Source: an uncultured Clostridia bacterium
GTDB lineage: Bacteria > Bacillota > Clostridia > Peptostreptococcales > Anaerovoracaceae
Assembly (NCBI GenBank): GCA_934234035.1
Contig: CAKQHH010000012.1
Span: 1 to 47,834, forward strand
DNA length: 47,834 nucleotides
Reading direction: 5' to 3'
A program made the translations under genes and the position numbers. The notes under the pieces were generated by a model, which made no database searches, was not told the DNA's origin, and saw nothing but the letters and a program-made list of their open reading frames with translations. Each line of letters begins with the position of its first letter. Positions within the stretch are counted from its first letter, which is position 1. This document shows positions 24,891-32,800 of the stretch, one piece after another.

Positions 24891-26108
24891 CTAGAAATCG
24901 ACTTCGGTGTCGTAGTAGCAGCACTTCAGCAGCTTTTCCATGTCCTCCTGGCTCGGCTGTCTCGGGTTGGAACCGGTGCAGGCATCCAGAATTGCGTTTG
25001 CAGCAATTTCCGGGAGTCTTTCCAGGAATACGTCTTCCGGTACGAAGCCCTGTTCGGTCGGATAGCTGTCGCCGCCGTAGTTCTTAATGCAGTGCGGGAT
25101 GTTCAGCTTGTCGTTCATTCCGCGAACGTATTCAATCAGAGCGGCAACCTTCTCATCTTCGGTGCTTCCGCCAAGGTGCATGTAGTCTGCGATTACGGCA
25201 TATCTCTTCTTAGCTTCTTCATTCTTCGCATTGTAAGCGATAACCTTTGGCAGATACATTGCATTGGCCGCACCGTGAATGATGTGGGAACCGTAGTCCG
25301 CAAATGCCGCACCGGTCTTGTGAGCCATGGAGTGTACGATGCCCAGCAGGCCGGACGAGAATGCAATGCCGGCAAGGCACTGTGCGTTGTGCATGCTGTC
25401 GCGAGCGGTCATATCTTCATTGTAGGAATCGATCAGGTTCTGCTGAATCAGCTCGATTGCACGGATTGCCGGTGCATCGGTGAAATCGCTGTGAACCGTG
25501 GAAACAAATGCTTCAATCGCATGAGTCAGCGCATCCATTCCCGTATGTGCTACCAGCTTCTTCGGCATGGTCTCTGCCAGCTCCGGATCCACGATTGCAA
25601 CGTCCGGAGTAATCTCGAAGTCAGCGATTGGATATTTGATTCCCTTTTCGTAATCTGTAATGATAGAGAATGCGGTAACCTCGGTAGCCGTTCCGGATGT
25701 GGAAGAAATCGCACAGAATTTTGCTTTTGTGCGAAGCTTTGGCAGTCCGAATACCACGCACATATCCTCGAAGGTCACTTCCGGATATTCGTACTTAATC
25801 CACATTGCCTTCGCCGCATCGATTGGAGAACCTCCGCCGATTGCTACAATCCAATCCGGACCGAAGTCCTGCATAAATGCCGCACCCTTCATTACGGTCT
25901 CAACGGATGGATCCGGCTCGATTCCTTCGAATACGCGAACTTCCATTCCTGCCTCTTCCAGGTAACCAATTGCTTTATCCAGGAAACCGAAGCGCTTCAT
26001 GGAGCCGCCGCCCACGCAGATAACCGCTTTCTTTCCTTCAAATTGTTTCAGCACTTCCAGTGCGCCTTTGCCGTGATAAATGTCTCTTGGGTTAGTAAAT
26101 CTTTGCAT
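24891..26108 (-). CDS. iron-containing alcohol dehydrogenase
   Basis: NAD(P)H-dependent reduction of an aldehyde to an alcohol in fermentation (butanol-dehydrogenase/AdhE C-domain relatives). 405 residues: NAD-binding GGGSPIDAAKAM (about 94-105), SSTSGTATEVT, the iron-site segment HTGMDALTHAIEAFVS (about 188-203), and HSMAHKTGAAF..HGAANA (about 253-275), which supply the metal-binding Asp and His residues. GAGGAGG precedes the ATG. It is monocistronic with its own promoter, and a palindrome at the predicted transcription start suggests redox control. Confidence 0.93.
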   Translation of the reverse strand: MQRFTNPRDIYHGKGALEVLKQFEGKKAVICVGGGSMKRFGFLDKAIGYLEEAGMEVRVFEGIEPDPSVETVMKGAAFMQDFGPDWIVAIGGGSPIDAAKAMWIKYEYPEVTFEDMCVVFGLPKLRTKAKFCAISSTSGTATEVTAFSIITDYEKGIKYPIADFEITPDVAIVDPELAETMPKKLVAHTGMDALTHAIEAFVSTVHSDFTDAPAIRAIELIQQNLIDSYNEDMTARDSMHNAQCLAGIAFSSGLLGIVHSMAHKTGAAFADYGSHIIHGAANAMYLPKVIAYNAKNEEAKKRYAVIADYMHLGGSTEDEKVAALIEYVRGMNDKLNIPHCIKNYGGDSYPTEQGFVPEDVFLERLPEIAANAILDACTGSNPRQPSQEDMEKLLKCCYYDTEVDF

Positions 26109-26165
26109 TTTATTATCCTCCTCTAGTACCGGAAATATAGTCCTCTTTTTGAAACTGATATTTAT

Positions 26166-26182
26166 TTGTCAATTTCTGACAA
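26166..26182. promoter_or_regulatory. Rex-like palindromic operator of the alcohol dehydrogenase gene
   Basis: A perfect 17-bp palindrome TTGTCA-N5-TGACAA starts 1 bp past the -10 of the minus-strand promoter and so covers the start point. It resembles the NADH-sensing Rex site (TTGTGA-N6-TCACAA) but is one base shorter and has C/G at the fifth position of each arm. Confidence 0.5.
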
Positions 26183-26183
26183 A

Positions 26184-26212
26184 ATTATAACGGTTTCGTA
26201 GTTCCCAATCAA
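26184..26212 (-). promoter_or_regulatory. promoter of the alcohol dehydrogenase gene
   Basis: Minus-strand TTGATT (26212-26207), 17-bp spacer, TATAAT (26189-26184); leader about 70 nt. Confidence 0.75.
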
Positions 26213-26294
26213 GTCTTTCAGAGAATTTGTATGTATATTATAAAGAACACTTTCATGGCGATAAAAAAACTTTCATTCTTCTCCCGGAACCGCA

Positions 26295-26807
26295 CTACTT
26301 ATTCTTAAATTCCTTCAATAGGCGATTGCTTTTCCACATGGATACCATTCCATTTGAAATAATCAATCCGATGAAGCCGAGCATCCCCATTGTCGCCGCC
26401 TGAGGTAATCCATAGATTCGATGTTCATTAAGAACATAGGATGCGTAAATTGCTGCGACGAATAGAATCATCCCAATGACGATTGAATATAATCCCCGGT
26501 TTCGAATTTCTTTCAAGGCAGCAACTTTTTCCTCCTGAGATATTCGAACTACACTCGCAATCGTCTCTTCCGCTTTTTCCATGTAGTCTTCTACGCGAAT
26601 TCTCTCACCACTTAACAGTTCGTTTACGGTAATGCCGAGAAAGTCACACAAGTCAATCATGATGGATGCATCAGGCAAACTTTTCCCGGTTTCCCATTTG
26701 GATACCGCTTTATTGGAAAGGCCGAAACGCTCCGCAAGTTGTGCTTGGGTAAGACCTTTTTCTTTTCGAAGTTCCGCAATAAACGACCCAGTTTTTTCTT
26801 GATTCAT
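26295..26807 (-). CDS. XRE-type helix-turn-helix regulator with C-terminal membrane segments
   Basis: A 170-residue protein: an N-terminal HTH (SFIAELRKEKGLTQAQLAER, then GLSNKAVSKWETGKSLPD, about 7-43), a linker with EDYMEKAEET (about 75-85), and two hydrophobic stretches (about 105-123 and 133-155) joined by a short loop. Such membrane-tethered XRE proteins are common in Clostridia; their targets are usually unknown. GGAGG lies 8 nt before the ATG at 26807. The 511-nt stretch upstream (26808-27318) holds no gene I can support; it contains only scattered TTCACAC-like words and the terminator at 27280-27312. Confidence 0.85.
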   Translation of the reverse strand: MNQEKTGSFIAELRKEKGLTQAQLAERFGLSNKAVSKWETGKSLPDASIMIDLCDFLGITVNELLSGERIRVEDYMEKAEETIASVVRISQEEKVAALKEIRNRGLYSIVIGMILFVAAIYASYVLNEHRIYGLPQAATMGMLGFIGLIISNGMVSMWKSNRLLKEFKNK

Positions 26808-27279
26808 AGATTTCCTCCTTATGTTCGGTTCCATAATAGTGAATTACTTTCCCAAATGGAATGAACCATCGGTAGACTTAGCACCATTTCACACGAGGTT
26901 TTATTTCGCGACAATTAGAATCGTCATTGCCTCAGTTTGTGTAGTTAGTGTGAAACGTTATGCAGATTGCCCTCTTGAGCACACTTTTGCACAACAAGCG
27001 AGGTGAAAATAGAGGATGATAGTAAACAAAAGAGGTTTCGAACCCGGTTCACACAGCAAGCTTGAAGGATTTAAGCAAAGAATTTGAAGCAATTCTAATT
27101 TAAAGAGTGTTTATACAAATCAGTCATTCTAAGTATCGACAAAAGCAGCCCCCTTCCATCAGAATGTTGTGCCAAATAGGCATAAATCGCCGGAAATGCA
27201 TAACACTTCACACCAACTTCACAATTCTAATAGATATGTCGTGCTTTATTCTAATTAAATCATCCTAAAGTAAAAAGTA

Positions 27280-27312
27280 AAGTTGGATGTGCCGAAACAA
27301 CACATCCAACTT
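27280..27312 (-). terminator. terminator of the small unknown gene
   Basis: A perfect 12-bp stem AAGTTGGATGTG / CACATCCAACTT with a 9-nt loop, followed on the minus strand by TACTTTTTACTTT; 7 nt beyond the stop codon. Confidence 0.85.
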
Positions 27313-27318
27313 CACTCC

Positions 27319-27690
27319 TCAGAAAAAAGAATCTTTTAACTCCGGCAATCCGAGCCGATGGAGCAAATCGCAGAATTCACTCCAGTTCGGAGGAAAAATA
27401 TCTCTCCCATCACACGCAACATGAATTTCGCTTGTTGTAATACTTAAATTCCACGAAAAACCTGGAAAAAGGCTTGCCAAGCTTTCAAAATGCCTGCAGT
27501 TCCATTCATCAATATTCATTTCCTGCAGGCCTTGACAGAAAACATTGACATTCTTCGTCACGTCTATCTCGTATATTTCATCGCCCTTCATGCACTCCAA
27601 ACAGAACTCTTCATTTTTGACATGCAGCAGCAATATCCGATGCTCCAAGCCATACCCACCATATTCGAATTTCAATCCGATAAGTCCCAT
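27319..27690 (-). CDS. hypothetical protein
   Basis: A 123-residue soluble protein I do not recognise. It begins MGLIGLKFEYGGYGLEHRIL, has an acidic middle with several Cys and Trp residues, and ends PELKDSFF; no signal peptide or membrane segment. The start at 27690 has a strong GAGGAGG site 7 nt upstream. It lies 11 nt after the stop of the broken MATE gene and ends in a strong terminator, so it was probably co-transcribed with that gene. Confidence 0.7.
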   Translation of the reverse strand: MGLIGLKFEYGGYGLEHRILLLHVKNEEFCLECMKGDEIYEIDVTKNVNVFCQGLQEMNIDEWNCRHFESLASLFPGFSWNLSITTSEIHVACDGRDIFPPNWSEFCDLLHRLGLPELKDSFF

Positions 27691-27701
27691 CGCTAGCCTC
27701 C

Positions 27702-28622
27702 TCAATACACCTCTTTCGACAACTGCGGTTCATGACCTTTCTGCGTCCTTATAAAAACAGACAGCACAATGCCCACCACTGCCGTAATAATTTTCGCTGC
27801 AACGGAGCTCCACCAGATCATAATCTGACCTCCCAACAGCGGCGGCAGAATCAGCACCAGCACCAGCGTAAACACCGGTTCCGCCAGAATCAGCACATAG
27901 GACCACACGCTTTTCTCCGTTGCGTAGAAGGCGGCCGATGTCACTCTTGTAACGGCATCCGCCGGGAGGGAAAGCAGGAAAATCGGCATGACCATTATGA
28001 TTTCCGCATTGACTGCCGGCGACGAACCGAACAACACACCGATTTGACCTCGAAGCAGATACATCAGAATCCCGCCGATTACCGCGATAGCCATCGATGA
28101 TTTGTATGCCAGCTTCTTGGTTTCCTTCAGATTTTTCCCCTGCCCCGCTCCGTAGAATTGGCTCATAAGGGGCTGGCTGCCGTCGCCCACGCCCTGCAAG
28201 AGAAGATAGATAATACAGATGACATATGAAATGCAGGCGTAAGTTGCGATTGCCTGCTGTCCGCCGTAGGAAGCGGAAAAACGATTGATAACCACAAGGG
28301 AAATCTCCGGAGCGAGAGTCAACCCGAAGGGCGCCAGCCCAATTTTCACGATTTGCAGCGCCCGTACCCCCATATCGCCGGACGTCATCTTCAAAAACAA
28401 TTTCTTTTTGGCAGCACAATAAACCAGCACCGCCCATGCCGATTCCGGTTCCGGTGGCAACCAGCACCGCAGTAATCGGATACGCAATGTTGATTGCGGA
28501 AAGTCCGGCATCCCCGATGGAATTGCCCACAAAAAAACCGTCCACGATGGCGTAAATTCCCGAGAGCGCAAATGAAAGCACCGAAGGGATCACGTAATAA
28601 AAAAGGTTCGTCTGTTACTCAT
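27702..28622 (-). pseudogene. MATE efflux transporter, disrupted
   Basis: Remains of a multidrug/Na+ antiporter-type MATE protein in two frames. The N-terminal piece (VIPSVLSFALSGIYAIVDGF to GTGIGMGGA) is readable near 28595-28425. The C-terminal half (AKKKLFLKMTSGDMG to QLSKEVY) is in another frame, 28430-27702. About 130 residues that normally lie between them (helices 2-6) are missing, so this is an internal deletion plus frame change near 28425. The original start is probably ATG at 28622 with GGAGG upstream; from there the frame breaks at a run of six A (28599-28604 on plus), where one more base would restore it. Confidence 0.8.
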
Positions 28623-28705
28623 CCCCCAGACCTCCGTTCAACTCCTTTTCAAAAAGAATGTTAACCACGCCCAACGATTGGTTTCCATAAATCCTCCCAA
28701 TAAAA

Positions 28706-28748
28706 AATAGTCTTTGTAAGTAGAAATTTAGTACTTGCAAAGACTATT
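28706..28748 (-). terminator. terminator of the F420-ligase-family gene
   Basis: A long hairpin (AATAGTCTTTG 28706-28716 with CAAAGACTATT 28738-28748, plus a 5-bp inner stem) followed by TTTTTT on the minus strand; 15 nt beyond the stop. Confidence 0.88.
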
Positions 28749-28762
28749 GTCAAGATTTTCAT

Positions 28763-29965
28763 TTACATTCCGGTGGTGTAATTATCAAAATATCCCTGAA
28801 TGTGAATTACCGGTGTTCCCTTATCTCCGGATCCCGATGTCAGGTCGCAAAGGGAACCGATCAGATCGGTAAGTCTTCTCGGCGTGGTGCCTTCCGATGC
28901 CATGTTTCCCACAAGGCTCTCCTCCGGCTTATCGCTGATGGCCTGCTTAATCGCTTCTTTCAGCTCATCGCCGGTAAGATCCGAGTATTCGTTGTCGGCC
29001 AGATATTTCAGCTTCAGTTCATTCGGTGTTCCGTCCAGGCCTTTCGTATATGCCGGCGAAACCACCGGGTCTGCCAGCTCCCAGATTTTGCCCACCGGAT
29101 CCTTGAACGCGCCGTCTCCGTACACCAGCACTTCCACCAGCTTTCCGGTCTTGTCCTTCATGATGGACTGAACCTCATCCACAAAAGGCTGACAATCTCT
29201 CGGGAAGAGCTTTACGCTGTCATCGGTGGATTTGTTCGTTCCCAGAAGGCCGTACTCTTCGTTAAAGCCGCTTCCGTTTACCGGTGCATTCAGGATCTCA
29301 TCCATGCCGTAAACGTTTGCCCCCAGTGCTTTCAGCTTATTTCTGGTTCTGAATCGGGTATGAATGTCGCAATTGATGACGTTGTTCGTGTACTCGAGAA
29401 TCGTCTCCGGCTTGTTGGAGAAAATAATCTCCGCCTCGGCACCGGCTTCCCGGATGATTTCGCTGTAGAACTCCACATAGTCCACGCCTGTAAACTGGTG
29501 CTTGTTCACGCCGAACAGCTCTCTGTATTTCTTCTCATCCATCACATCGGAATACGGATTGATTCCCGCATCCACCACCTGATCGATGGTCAGCAGTGCA
29601 TTTCCCACTTCGTCGGACGGATAGCTGAACATTACAACAACCTTCTTGGCACCCATTGCCATGCCCTTCAGGCAGATGGAGAATCTGTTTCTGGAAAGAA
29701 TCGGCCATACGATTCCGATGGTCTCTCCACCCAGCTTGTTCTTTACATCCTCTGCAATGTCGTTCACACTAGCATAGTTTCCCTGACATCTGGCAACCAC
29801 GGACTCGGTAATACCGATTACATCTCTGTCCAGAATCTCGAACCCATCGGATTCCGCCGCCTCCAGAACACTTTCCACTACCTGTTCTGCCAGATTGTCT
29901 CCCTCACGGAAAATCGGGCACCGGATTCCACGGGAAACCGTACCTACACGTCTTTCTGCTTTCAT
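28763..29965 (-). CDS. coenzyme F420-0:L-glutamate ligase family protein, function unknown
   Basis: A 400-residue protein of the CofE/FbiB-like family that is widespread in Clostridia lacking coenzyme F420. Recognisable stretches: GIRCPIFREGDNL (about 14), RDVIGITESVVARCQGNYAS (about 47), IVWPILSRNRF, SYPSDEVGNAL, GSGFNEEYGLLGTNKSTDD, VYGDGAFKDPVGKIWELADP (about 290) and NMASEGTTPRRLTDLIGSLC (about 350). No F420 genes are seen here, so the real substrate is probably another acid-amine ligation (inference). GGAGG precedes the ATG. It has its own promoter and terminator; the upstream neighbour is the M18 aminopeptidase. Confidence 0.85.
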   Translation of the reverse strand: MKAERRVGTVSRGIRCPIFREGDNLAEQVVESVLEAAESDGFEILDRDVIGITESVVARCQGNYASVNDIAEDVKNKLGGETIGIVWPILSRNRFSICLKGMAMGAKKVVVMFSYPSDEVGNALLTIDQVVDAGINPYSDVMDEKKYRELFGVNKHQFTGVDYVEFYSEIIREAGAEAEIIFSNKPETILEYTNNVINCDIHTRFRTRNKLKALGANVYGMDEILNAPVNGSGFNEEYGLLGTNKSTDDSVKLFPRDCQPFVDEVQSIMKDKTGKLVEVLVYGDGAFKDPVGKIWELADPVVSPAYTKGLDGTPNELKLKYLADNEYSDLTGDELKEAIKQAISDKPEESLVGNMASEGTTPRRLTDLIGSLCDLTSGSGDKGTPVIHIQGYFDNYTTGM

Positions 29966-30019
29966 CTAAGCCTCCATTTATTTGTACATAGAATATGCGA
30001 GCTCATCTCTTAATAAATT

Positions 30020-30066
30020 AATGAACATAACAAAACAAGTATACCTTATACGTTTGTTCATTGTAA
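30020..30066 (-). promoter_or_regulatory. promoter of the F420-ligase-family gene, flanked by an inverted repeat
   Basis: Minus-strand TTACAA (30066-30061), 17-bp spacer, TATACT (30043-30038). An 8-bp inverted repeat AATGAACA (30020-30027) / TGTTCATT (30055-30062) brackets the -10, a possible operator. Confidence 0.65.
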
Positions 30067-30087
30067 ATAAAAAATTCAATCTCGCCG

Positions 30088-31401
30088 CTACATCCGATAA
30101 TTTCCGTCGGAATCCCTCCGGATATTCGATGCATAGAATTCCGTCACTGCTTTTACCATATACTCCGTGTCCTTCACTCCTGCCGTCTCGTAGGCCGAAT
30201 GCATGGCCAGCTGCGGCAGTCCGACATCCACGGTATTCATGGACACCTGGGTCATCGCAATGTTGCCCAAAGTACTGCCTCCCGCTTCGTCCGACCGATT
30301 GGAGAAAAACTGCACCGGCACCTCTGCTTTTTCGCAAATCATCTTGAAAATCGCCACGCTAACCGCATCGCTGGTGTATTTCTGCCCGGCGTGGGATTTG
30401 ATCACGACGCCCTCGTTCATGTAAACGCGGTTCGTTTCATCGCTCTTCTGCCGATAATTCGGATGCACCGCGTGGGCGTTGTCACAGCTCAGCATAAAGC
30501 TGCCGGCCACGGCCCGGCGGAATTCCTCTTCGTCTTTGCCCAGCGCATTGTTCATCCGCCACAGAACATCATAAAGGAACGTGGACGCCGCGCCCTGCTT
30601 TGTGCCCGATCCCACCTCTTCGTTGTCGAAGCAGGCGTAGACGTTGATGTTCCGGTCGTTCTCTGCCGCCAGAAATCCCTTCATGGATGTAAAAGCACAT
30701 TGCAAGTCATCCAGTCTCGGACACCCGATGAATTCGTCGTCATGGCCCCACCGTACCGCCTTCATCCGGTTGTATAAAAACAAATCCATGCCATAAATAT
30801 TCTCTTCCGACACGTCCAACTCTTCCGCAATGAGTTTCTTAACGGCGCCCGGTCCTTTCACACTGCCGGATAATACGGGCAGCATATCCACCTGCTTGTT
30901 GATGGGCCGGCCCTCGTTGATTTTTCGATCCATGTGAATGGCCAGGCTGGGAATCATCAGAAGATCTCGATCCACTTTCACCACTCTGGTTTCCATTCGG
31001 TTTCCGTTTTTTACCATCACTTTTCCCGCAAGGGAGAGGGGCCGGTCGAACCAGGTAGAACAAATCATTCCGCCGTACCCTTCCGTGTTCAGCATCGTGT
31101 ATTTTTTTGCGGCTTCGATTTCCGCATTTTCTTTGAGCTTGAAAGACGGCGAATCGCTGTGGGATGCGGTCACTTGAAAGCTGTAGTTATCCAGATCGGT
31201 TCCCGCTTTGACCGCAATGATGCTGGAATTGTTTCTCGTGACATAATACTTCTTCCCCGGTTCGATTTTCCACCTTTCGGATTCATGCAGCTCTTCGAAC
31301 CCTTCTCGGTTCAGGAGATTCTTTAGTTCCGCCACCGCATGGAATGCCGTGGGCGCGTGTTCGATAAATGCAGTAAGTTCTGATATAATATTTTTTTCCA
31401 T
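30088..31401 (-). CDS. M18 family aminopeptidase
   Basis: Cytoplasmic dinuclear-zinc aminopeptidase removing N-terminal (often acidic) residues from peptides. 437 residues with the M18 metal motifs: TASHSDSPSFK (His/Asp, about 78), FDNEEVGSGTKQGA (about 262, catalytic Glu-Glu), LSCDNAHAVHPNY (about 305) and AMHSAYE (about 402). Length is normal for ApeA/ApeB types. GGAGG precedes the ATG at 31401; the longer frame to 31455 lacks a site. The upstream region carries three phased direct repeats and a terminator, so it may be regulated. Confidence 0.93.
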   Translation of the reverse strand: MEKNIISELTAFIEHAPTAFHAVAELKNLLNREGFEELHESERWKIEPGKKYYVTRNNSSIIAVKAGTDLDNYSFQVTASHSDSPSFKLKENAEIEAAKKYTMLNTEGYGGMICSTWFDRPLSLAGKVMVKNGNRMETRVVKVDRDLLMIPSLAIHMDRKINEGRPINKQVDMLPVLSGSVKGPGAVKKLIAEELDVSEENIYGMDLFLYNRMKAVRWGHDDEFIGCPRLDDLQCAFTSMKGFLAAENDRNINVYACFDNEEVGSGTKQGAASTFLYDVLWRMNNALGKDEEEFRRAVAGSFMLSCDNAHAVHPNYRQKSDETNRVYMNEGVVIKSHAGQKYTSDAVSVAIFKMICEKAEVPVQFFSNRSDEAGGSTLGNIAMTQVSMNTVDVGLPQLAMHSAYETAGVKDTEYMVKAVTEFYASNIRRDSDGNYRM

Positions 31402-31423
31402 CTCGTTCCTCCAGATATCAGTA

Positions 31424-31505
31424 TTGTAACATTTTTCCGAGGTTATTCGATGCATTTTGTAACATTATTCTTCGTTTTTTAGCTCGGTTTGTAACATTTT
31501 TCCGA
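31424..31505. repeat. three helically phased direct repeats upstream of the aminopeptidase
   Basis: TTGTAACATTnTTC occurs at 31424, 31457 and 31489, spacing 33 and 32 bp (three helix turns). The first and third copies extend identically to TTGTAACATTTTTCCGA. The copy nearest the gene overlaps a TACAAT -10-like element (31423-31428 on the minus strand). Likely binding sites for one regulator on one face of the DNA. Confidence 0.6.
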
Positions 31506-31508
31506 ATG

Positions 31509-31548
31509 AAAAAACCTCCTACGGTATTTTTCAATATACCATAGGAGG
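31509..31548 (-). terminator. terminator upstream of the aminopeptidase
   Basis: Stem CCTCCTA..GGTAT / ATACC..AGGAGG (31515-31548) followed by TTTTTT (31514-31509) on the minus strand. It ends any transcript entering from the 31550-31780 interval. That interval (31550-31780) holds a short AGGAGGGG-preceded ATG frame (MKYYRNW) and a GC-rich patch at about 31680-31780, but no gene I can support. Confidence 0.75.
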
Positions 31549-31783
31549 CTGTTATTCTCACTGCAAAAGTTTCGTCCCTAATTTTTCCCATTGCAAGATG
31601 ATGTGCTACCAATTTCTGTAGTATTTCATCCCTTAATAGTCCCCTCCTTTAGAATTGACAAATAAAGCAGTTGCTTTTTTGCTCTTCCCGGCTATTTGCG
31701 AGAAGCGGAACGCCGGACGCCGGGCGGCTGACAGAAAACGGCGGGAATCGGCGGATCCGTTTTAGACGGGTTCGGCGTAAAAA

Positions 31784-31823
31784 AAGAATCTTTAATTCTA
31801 GATATAAAGAATTAAAGATTCTT
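31784..31823 (-). terminator. terminator of the MerR-type gene
   Basis: A perfect 16-bp stem AAGAATCTTTAATTCT / AGAATTAAAGATTCTT (31784-31823), 8-nt loop, followed by TTTTTTT on the minus strand. Confidence 0.9.
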
Positions 31824-31886
31824 GAAAACCTCATTAAAGCCCGATTTTTCGGCCCGGATTAGAGTCGGTCCGCGTTCAGAAATTCT

Positions 31887-32684
31887 TCATTTCCGACGCT
31901 CTGCTTTTTTAACTACATGCATCAGCACCATTCGGATAATTGCAGAAAGGGCAATGCACGCAATCAGCAGGCCACCCCAGAGCGGCCACGTGGTTCCGGC
32001 CAGACCAATCCCGATGCCGAGAATCGAATACGAATTGGCCGATCCGCCCATTCCGGACCCTCCCCAGTTCTTTCCCCACGCGTACAAGAAATTTTGCTTG
32101 GTCAGGGCCTCTGCAAATACATACACAAATCCGCAGAAAATCGCCAGCATTCCGCCAAAAAAACAGAACACTGTGTCTTCTTGCTGCGAGAACCCACCCA
32201 TGGTTAGCACCACCACCGTAAATTTAACACAAATGGCAAACGCTGTGGTAAAAGCAACGCCTTTTAGAATAAAGCGTTTATCAATATCTTCATCGACGAT
32301 ATGCCGCAGCTTTTCCGACCATTCCTCTTGATTTCCCGAAAGAACCTCCGGTGAAATGTCGACAAGCTCCATACCTTCTTTTATAATTCTCCGGCAAGAC
32401 TCCATCCGGTTATCCAATGCCTTCGCCTGAAGGTTCATCTCACTCAGGCGTTCCTCCAAAACCGCTTTTAACTGAACATCTCCATCAAAGAGTTTTTTTA
32501 TCTCCGGAATCGGAACGTCAAGCATTCGAAGCGTCTTAATGCGATTAATGCTCTTCACATCTTCATCCGAAAAATCTCTGTACCCATTCTCATTTCGCAA
32601 AGGCTTTATCAGGCCTTCTCGCTCATAGAATTTGATGTTCGCTTCCTTAACCTCGGTAAGCTTCTCGACTTCGCCGGTACGCAT
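31887..32684 (-). CDS. MerR family regulator with C-terminal membrane domain
   Basis: A 265-residue protein. The N-terminal 75 residues are a MerR winged helix (MRTGEVEKLTEVKEANIKFY, then EREGLIKPLRNENGYRDFSDEDV). A coiled dimerisation helix follows (about 80-110). The C-terminal half has three to four hydrophobic segments (about 140-163, 170-192, 212-232, 234-252) with a Gly/Ser-rich loop. Most MerR proteins are soluble, so a membrane-tethered sensor is unusual. GGAGG precedes the ATG. Its own promoter has the 19-bp spacer typical of MerR-controlled genes, suggesting autoregulation. Confidence 0.85.
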   Translation of the reverse strand: MRTGEVEKLTEVKEANIKFYEREGLIKPLRNENGYRDFSDEDVKSINRIKTLRMLDVPIPEIKKLFDGDVQLKAVLEERLSEMNLQAKALDNRMESCRRIIKEGMELVDISPEVLSGNQEEWSEKLRHIVDEDIDKRFILKGVAFTTAFAICVKFTVVVLTMGGFSQQEDTVFCFFGGMLAIFCGFVYVFAEALTKQNFLYAWGKNWGGSGMGGSANSYSILGIGIGLAGTTWPLWGGLLIACIALSAIIRMVLMHVVKKAERRK

Positions 32685-32729
32685 GAATTCATCCTCCTTC
32701 TCATACGCATTATCCTCTAATCTGAGTAT

Positions 32730-32760
32730 AATGTAAACCCGAAAGTCACTTACGAGTCAA
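32730..32760 (-). promoter_or_regulatory. MerR-type promoter (19-bp spacer)
   Basis: Minus-strand TTGACT (32760-32755), a 19-bp spacer and TACATT (32735-32730). The spacer carries a partial dyad (GTAA..TTAC). A long spacer corrected by MerR twisting is the known mechanism of this family. Confidence 0.55.
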
Positions 32761-32800
32761 GAGGTTTCTGTCAATTATTGTCTTTTTTGTAAAAAGAGTT

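Noticed and set aside
24879..26126. 415-codon plus-strand frame opposite the alcohol dehydrogenase
   Set aside because: Antisense to a clear iron alcohol dehydrogenase; no domain recognisable.
28802..30013. 403-codon plus-strand frame opposite the F420-ligase-family gene
   Set aside because: Antisense shadow of a conserved gene, with no ribosome site.
31418..31612. 64-codon minus-strand frame through the repeats before the aminopeptidase
   Set aside because: No start near the AGGAGGGG site is in frame, and it crosses a terminator and the phased repeats.
31551..31650. T-box riboswitch on either strand before the aminopeptidase (words like TTTCGTCCCTAA)
   Set aside because: The required GGGTGGNACCGCG box and specifier stem are not found.
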